A stretch of 64,000 bases of DNA from JAVBJV01 sp031546815 (GTDB taxonomy: Bacteria; Pseudomonadota; Alphaproteobacteria; Acetobacterales; Acetobacteraceae). A model generated the notes under the pieces. It made no database searches. It saw nothing but the letters and a program-made list of their open reading frames with translations, and had not been told where the DNA came from. The stretch spans positions 62,001 through 126,000 of the forward strand of contig JAVBJV010000027.1 of the NCBI GenBank assembly GCA_031546815.1. The letters are read 5' to 3'. Every line of letters starts with the position of its first letter. Position 1 is the first letter of the stretch. The translations under genes and the position numbers were made by a program. Of this stretch, positions 62,723 to 64,000 are shown in pieces.

Positions 62723-64000
62723 TCACATCCGGAACAGGCCGAAGCGGGTTTGCGGGATCGGCGCGTTGAAACTGGCGGAAAGACCCAGCGCCAGCACACG
62801 CCGCGTATCGGCAGGATCGATCACGCCGTCGTCCCACAGACGGGCGCTGGAGTAATAGGGATGGCCTTGAACTTCGTACTGCTCGCGGATCGGCGCCTTG
62901 AACGCTTCTTCGTCCTCGGCCGACCACGATCCGCCGCGTGACTCGATCCCGTCGCGCCGCACGGTGGCCAGCACCGATGCCGCCTGTTCGCCGCCCATCA
63001 CGCCGATGCGCGCATTCGGCCACATCCACAAAAACCGCGGCGAGTAAGACCGCCCGCACATTCCGTAATTGCCCGCGCCAAAACTGCCGCCAATGATGAC
63101 AGTGAATTTCGGCACGGCTGCGGTGGCAACCGCGGTGACCATCTTCGCGCCGTCCTTGGCAATGCCGCCGGCCTCGTACCGCTTGCCCACCATGAAGCCG
63201 GTGATGTTCTGCAGAAACACCAGCGGTATGCCGCGTTGCGCGCACAACTCGATAAAGTGTGCCCCCTTCTGCGCGCTCTCGGAAAACAGGATGCCGTTAT
63301 TGGCGACGATCCCCACCGGATAGCCCCAGATATGCGCAAAGCCGCAGACCAGAGTCGGCCCATACAGCCGCTTGAATTCGTCGAACTCGCTGCCATCCAC
63401 GATACGCGCGATGATCTCGCGCACGTCATACGGTGTGCGCCTATCAACCGGAACGACGGAATAGATTTCCTCGGGCGCGTGGCGCGGCGGCACGGGTTCG
63501 CGCAGCTCGACCGGGGGGCGCTTTACGGTGTTGAGACTCGCCACCGCATGACGCGCGATGCCCAGAGCGTGCGCATCGTTCTCGGCATAGTGATCGGTCA
63601 CGCCGGATGTGCGGCTGTGCACATCGGCCCCGCCCAGATCCTCGGCGCTGACCACTTCGCCCGTCGCGGCTTTCACCAGCGGCGGACCGGCCAGAAAGAT
63701 GGTGCCCTGATTGCGCACGATGATGGATTCGTCGCACATCGCCGGCACATACGCGCCACCCGCCGTGCACGACCCCATAACCACCGCGATCTGCGCGATG
63801 CCCTGCGACGACATCTGCGCCTGGTTGTAGAAGATGCGGCCAAAATGGTCGCGGCCGGGAAACACCTCGTCCTGGTTCGGCAAGTTGGCGCCACCGCTAT
63901 CCACCAGATACACGCAGGGCAGATTGTTCTGCTGTGCGATCTCCTGCGCGCGCAGATGCTTCTGCACCGTCATCGGGAAATACGTGCCGCCTTTCACCGT
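62723..64000 (-). CDS. liuB: Methylcrotonyl-CoA carboxylase-type carboxyltransferase beta subunit (5' end outside window)
   Basis: The visible 425 residues are the C-terminal four-fifths. KGGTYFPMTVQKHLRAQEIA, CVYLVDSGGANLP, MGSCTAGGAYVPAM, DLGGADVHSRTSGVTDHYAEND and PLVFLQNITGFMVGKRYEAGGIAKDGAKM and IIGGSFGAGNYGMCGRSY are characteristic of MCC beta. The enzyme carboxylates 3-methylcrotonyl-CoA in leucine catabolism. The gene continues past base 64000 on the minus strand. Confidence 0.94.
   Translation of the reverse strand, partial: TVKGGTYFPMTVQKHLRAQEIAQQNNLPCVYLVDSGGANLPNQDEVFPGRDHFGRIFYNQAQMSSQGIAQIAVVMGSCTAGGAYVPAMCDESIIVRNQGTIFLAGPPLVKAATGEVVSAEDLGGADVHSRTSGVTDHYAENDAHALGIARHAVASLNTVKRPPVELREPVPPRHAPEEIYSVVPVDRRTPYDVREIIARIVDGSEFDEFKRLYGPTLVCGFAHIWGYPVGIVANNGILFSESAQKGAHFIELCAQRGIPLVFLQNITGFMVGKRYEAGGIAKDGAKMVTAVATAAVPKFTVIIGGSFGAGNYGMCGRSYSPRFLWMWPNARIGVMGGEQAASVLATVRRDGIESRGGSWSAEDEEAFKAPIREQYEVQGHPYYSSARLWDDGVIDPADTRRVLALGLSASFNAPIPQTRFGLFRM

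Noticed and set aside
60697..62769. 690-codon plus-strand frame opposite the biotin carboxylase
   Set aside because: It mirrors the liuD codons exactly, without recognised motifs.

Overview
The window is G+C-rich chromosomal DNA of an alphaproteobacterium, most likely a Rhodospirillales-type lineage (inferred from gene content and order, not from a marker gene). Typical alphaproteobacterial blocks are phoH-ybeY-corC, dapB-metK-trmB, rdgB-rph opposite hrcA-grpE, dnaK-dnaJ, and a methylcrotonyl-CoA carboxylase operon. I saw no rRNA, tRNA, CRISPR array, insertion sequence or prophage.

Layout. 0-2 kb: the end of phoH, then ybeY and corC in overlapping frames. 2-9 kb: an A+T-richer secreted protein of unknown function, an LDH-fold dehydrogenase, a nitroreductase, an SDR, a PepSY membrane protein with a small partner, and an Old Yellow Enzyme. 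8.1-10.9 kb: dapB-metK-trmB on the minus strand. 11-20 kb: a complete nitrous oxide reductase cluster, nosRZDFYLX, whose genes mostly overlap by 1-4 bases or nearly abut. It covers electron supply (NosR, flavinylated by NosX), the Tat-exported copper enzyme (NosZ, clade I) and copper-site assembly (NosDFY, NosL), so the organism should reduce N2O to N2.

20-35 kb: housekeeping and envelope genes: a PPOX-like protein, UPF0260, a DapA-family lyase, a YgjP-like metallohydrolase, an orphan sensor kinase, a class A penicillin-binding protein, a minimal metallopeptidase whose stop codon is displaced, a copper pair (PCuAC and a DUF2946-like protein), thpR, the tesA/ybbA/ybbP divergent set and a Bax-inhibitor-1 protein. 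35-47 kb: an accessory region of three autotransporters. Two are intact paralogues with a common C-terminal module. The third is broken by apparent frameshifts at three homopolymers and lacks the first part of its barrel. These genes surround rdgB/rph and hrcA/grpE and separate grpE from dnaK; each is preceded by or lies beside strongly A+T-rich DNA. 47-50.6 kb: dnaK and dnaJ, with a plausible heat-shock promoter and a hairpin between them.

50.6-64 kb: three small exported proteins (a lipoprotein with PSRNFQV repeats, an unknown, a WXXGXW protein), murJ, trpS, an anchored unknown, and on the minus strand the carboxylase subunits, an acyl-CoA synthetase, an aromatic-acid-type MFS transporter, ubiE and a GntR/FCD regulator.

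I found no wholly unknown multi-gene system. The observations most worth checking are a 20-bp palindrome that carries both stop codons of two unrelated convergent gene pairs, the multiply frameshifted autotransporter, the CEETxTC hinge shared by the two intact autotransporters, the missing stop of the metallopeptidase, and an LDH-fold enzyme with leucine at the specificity position.
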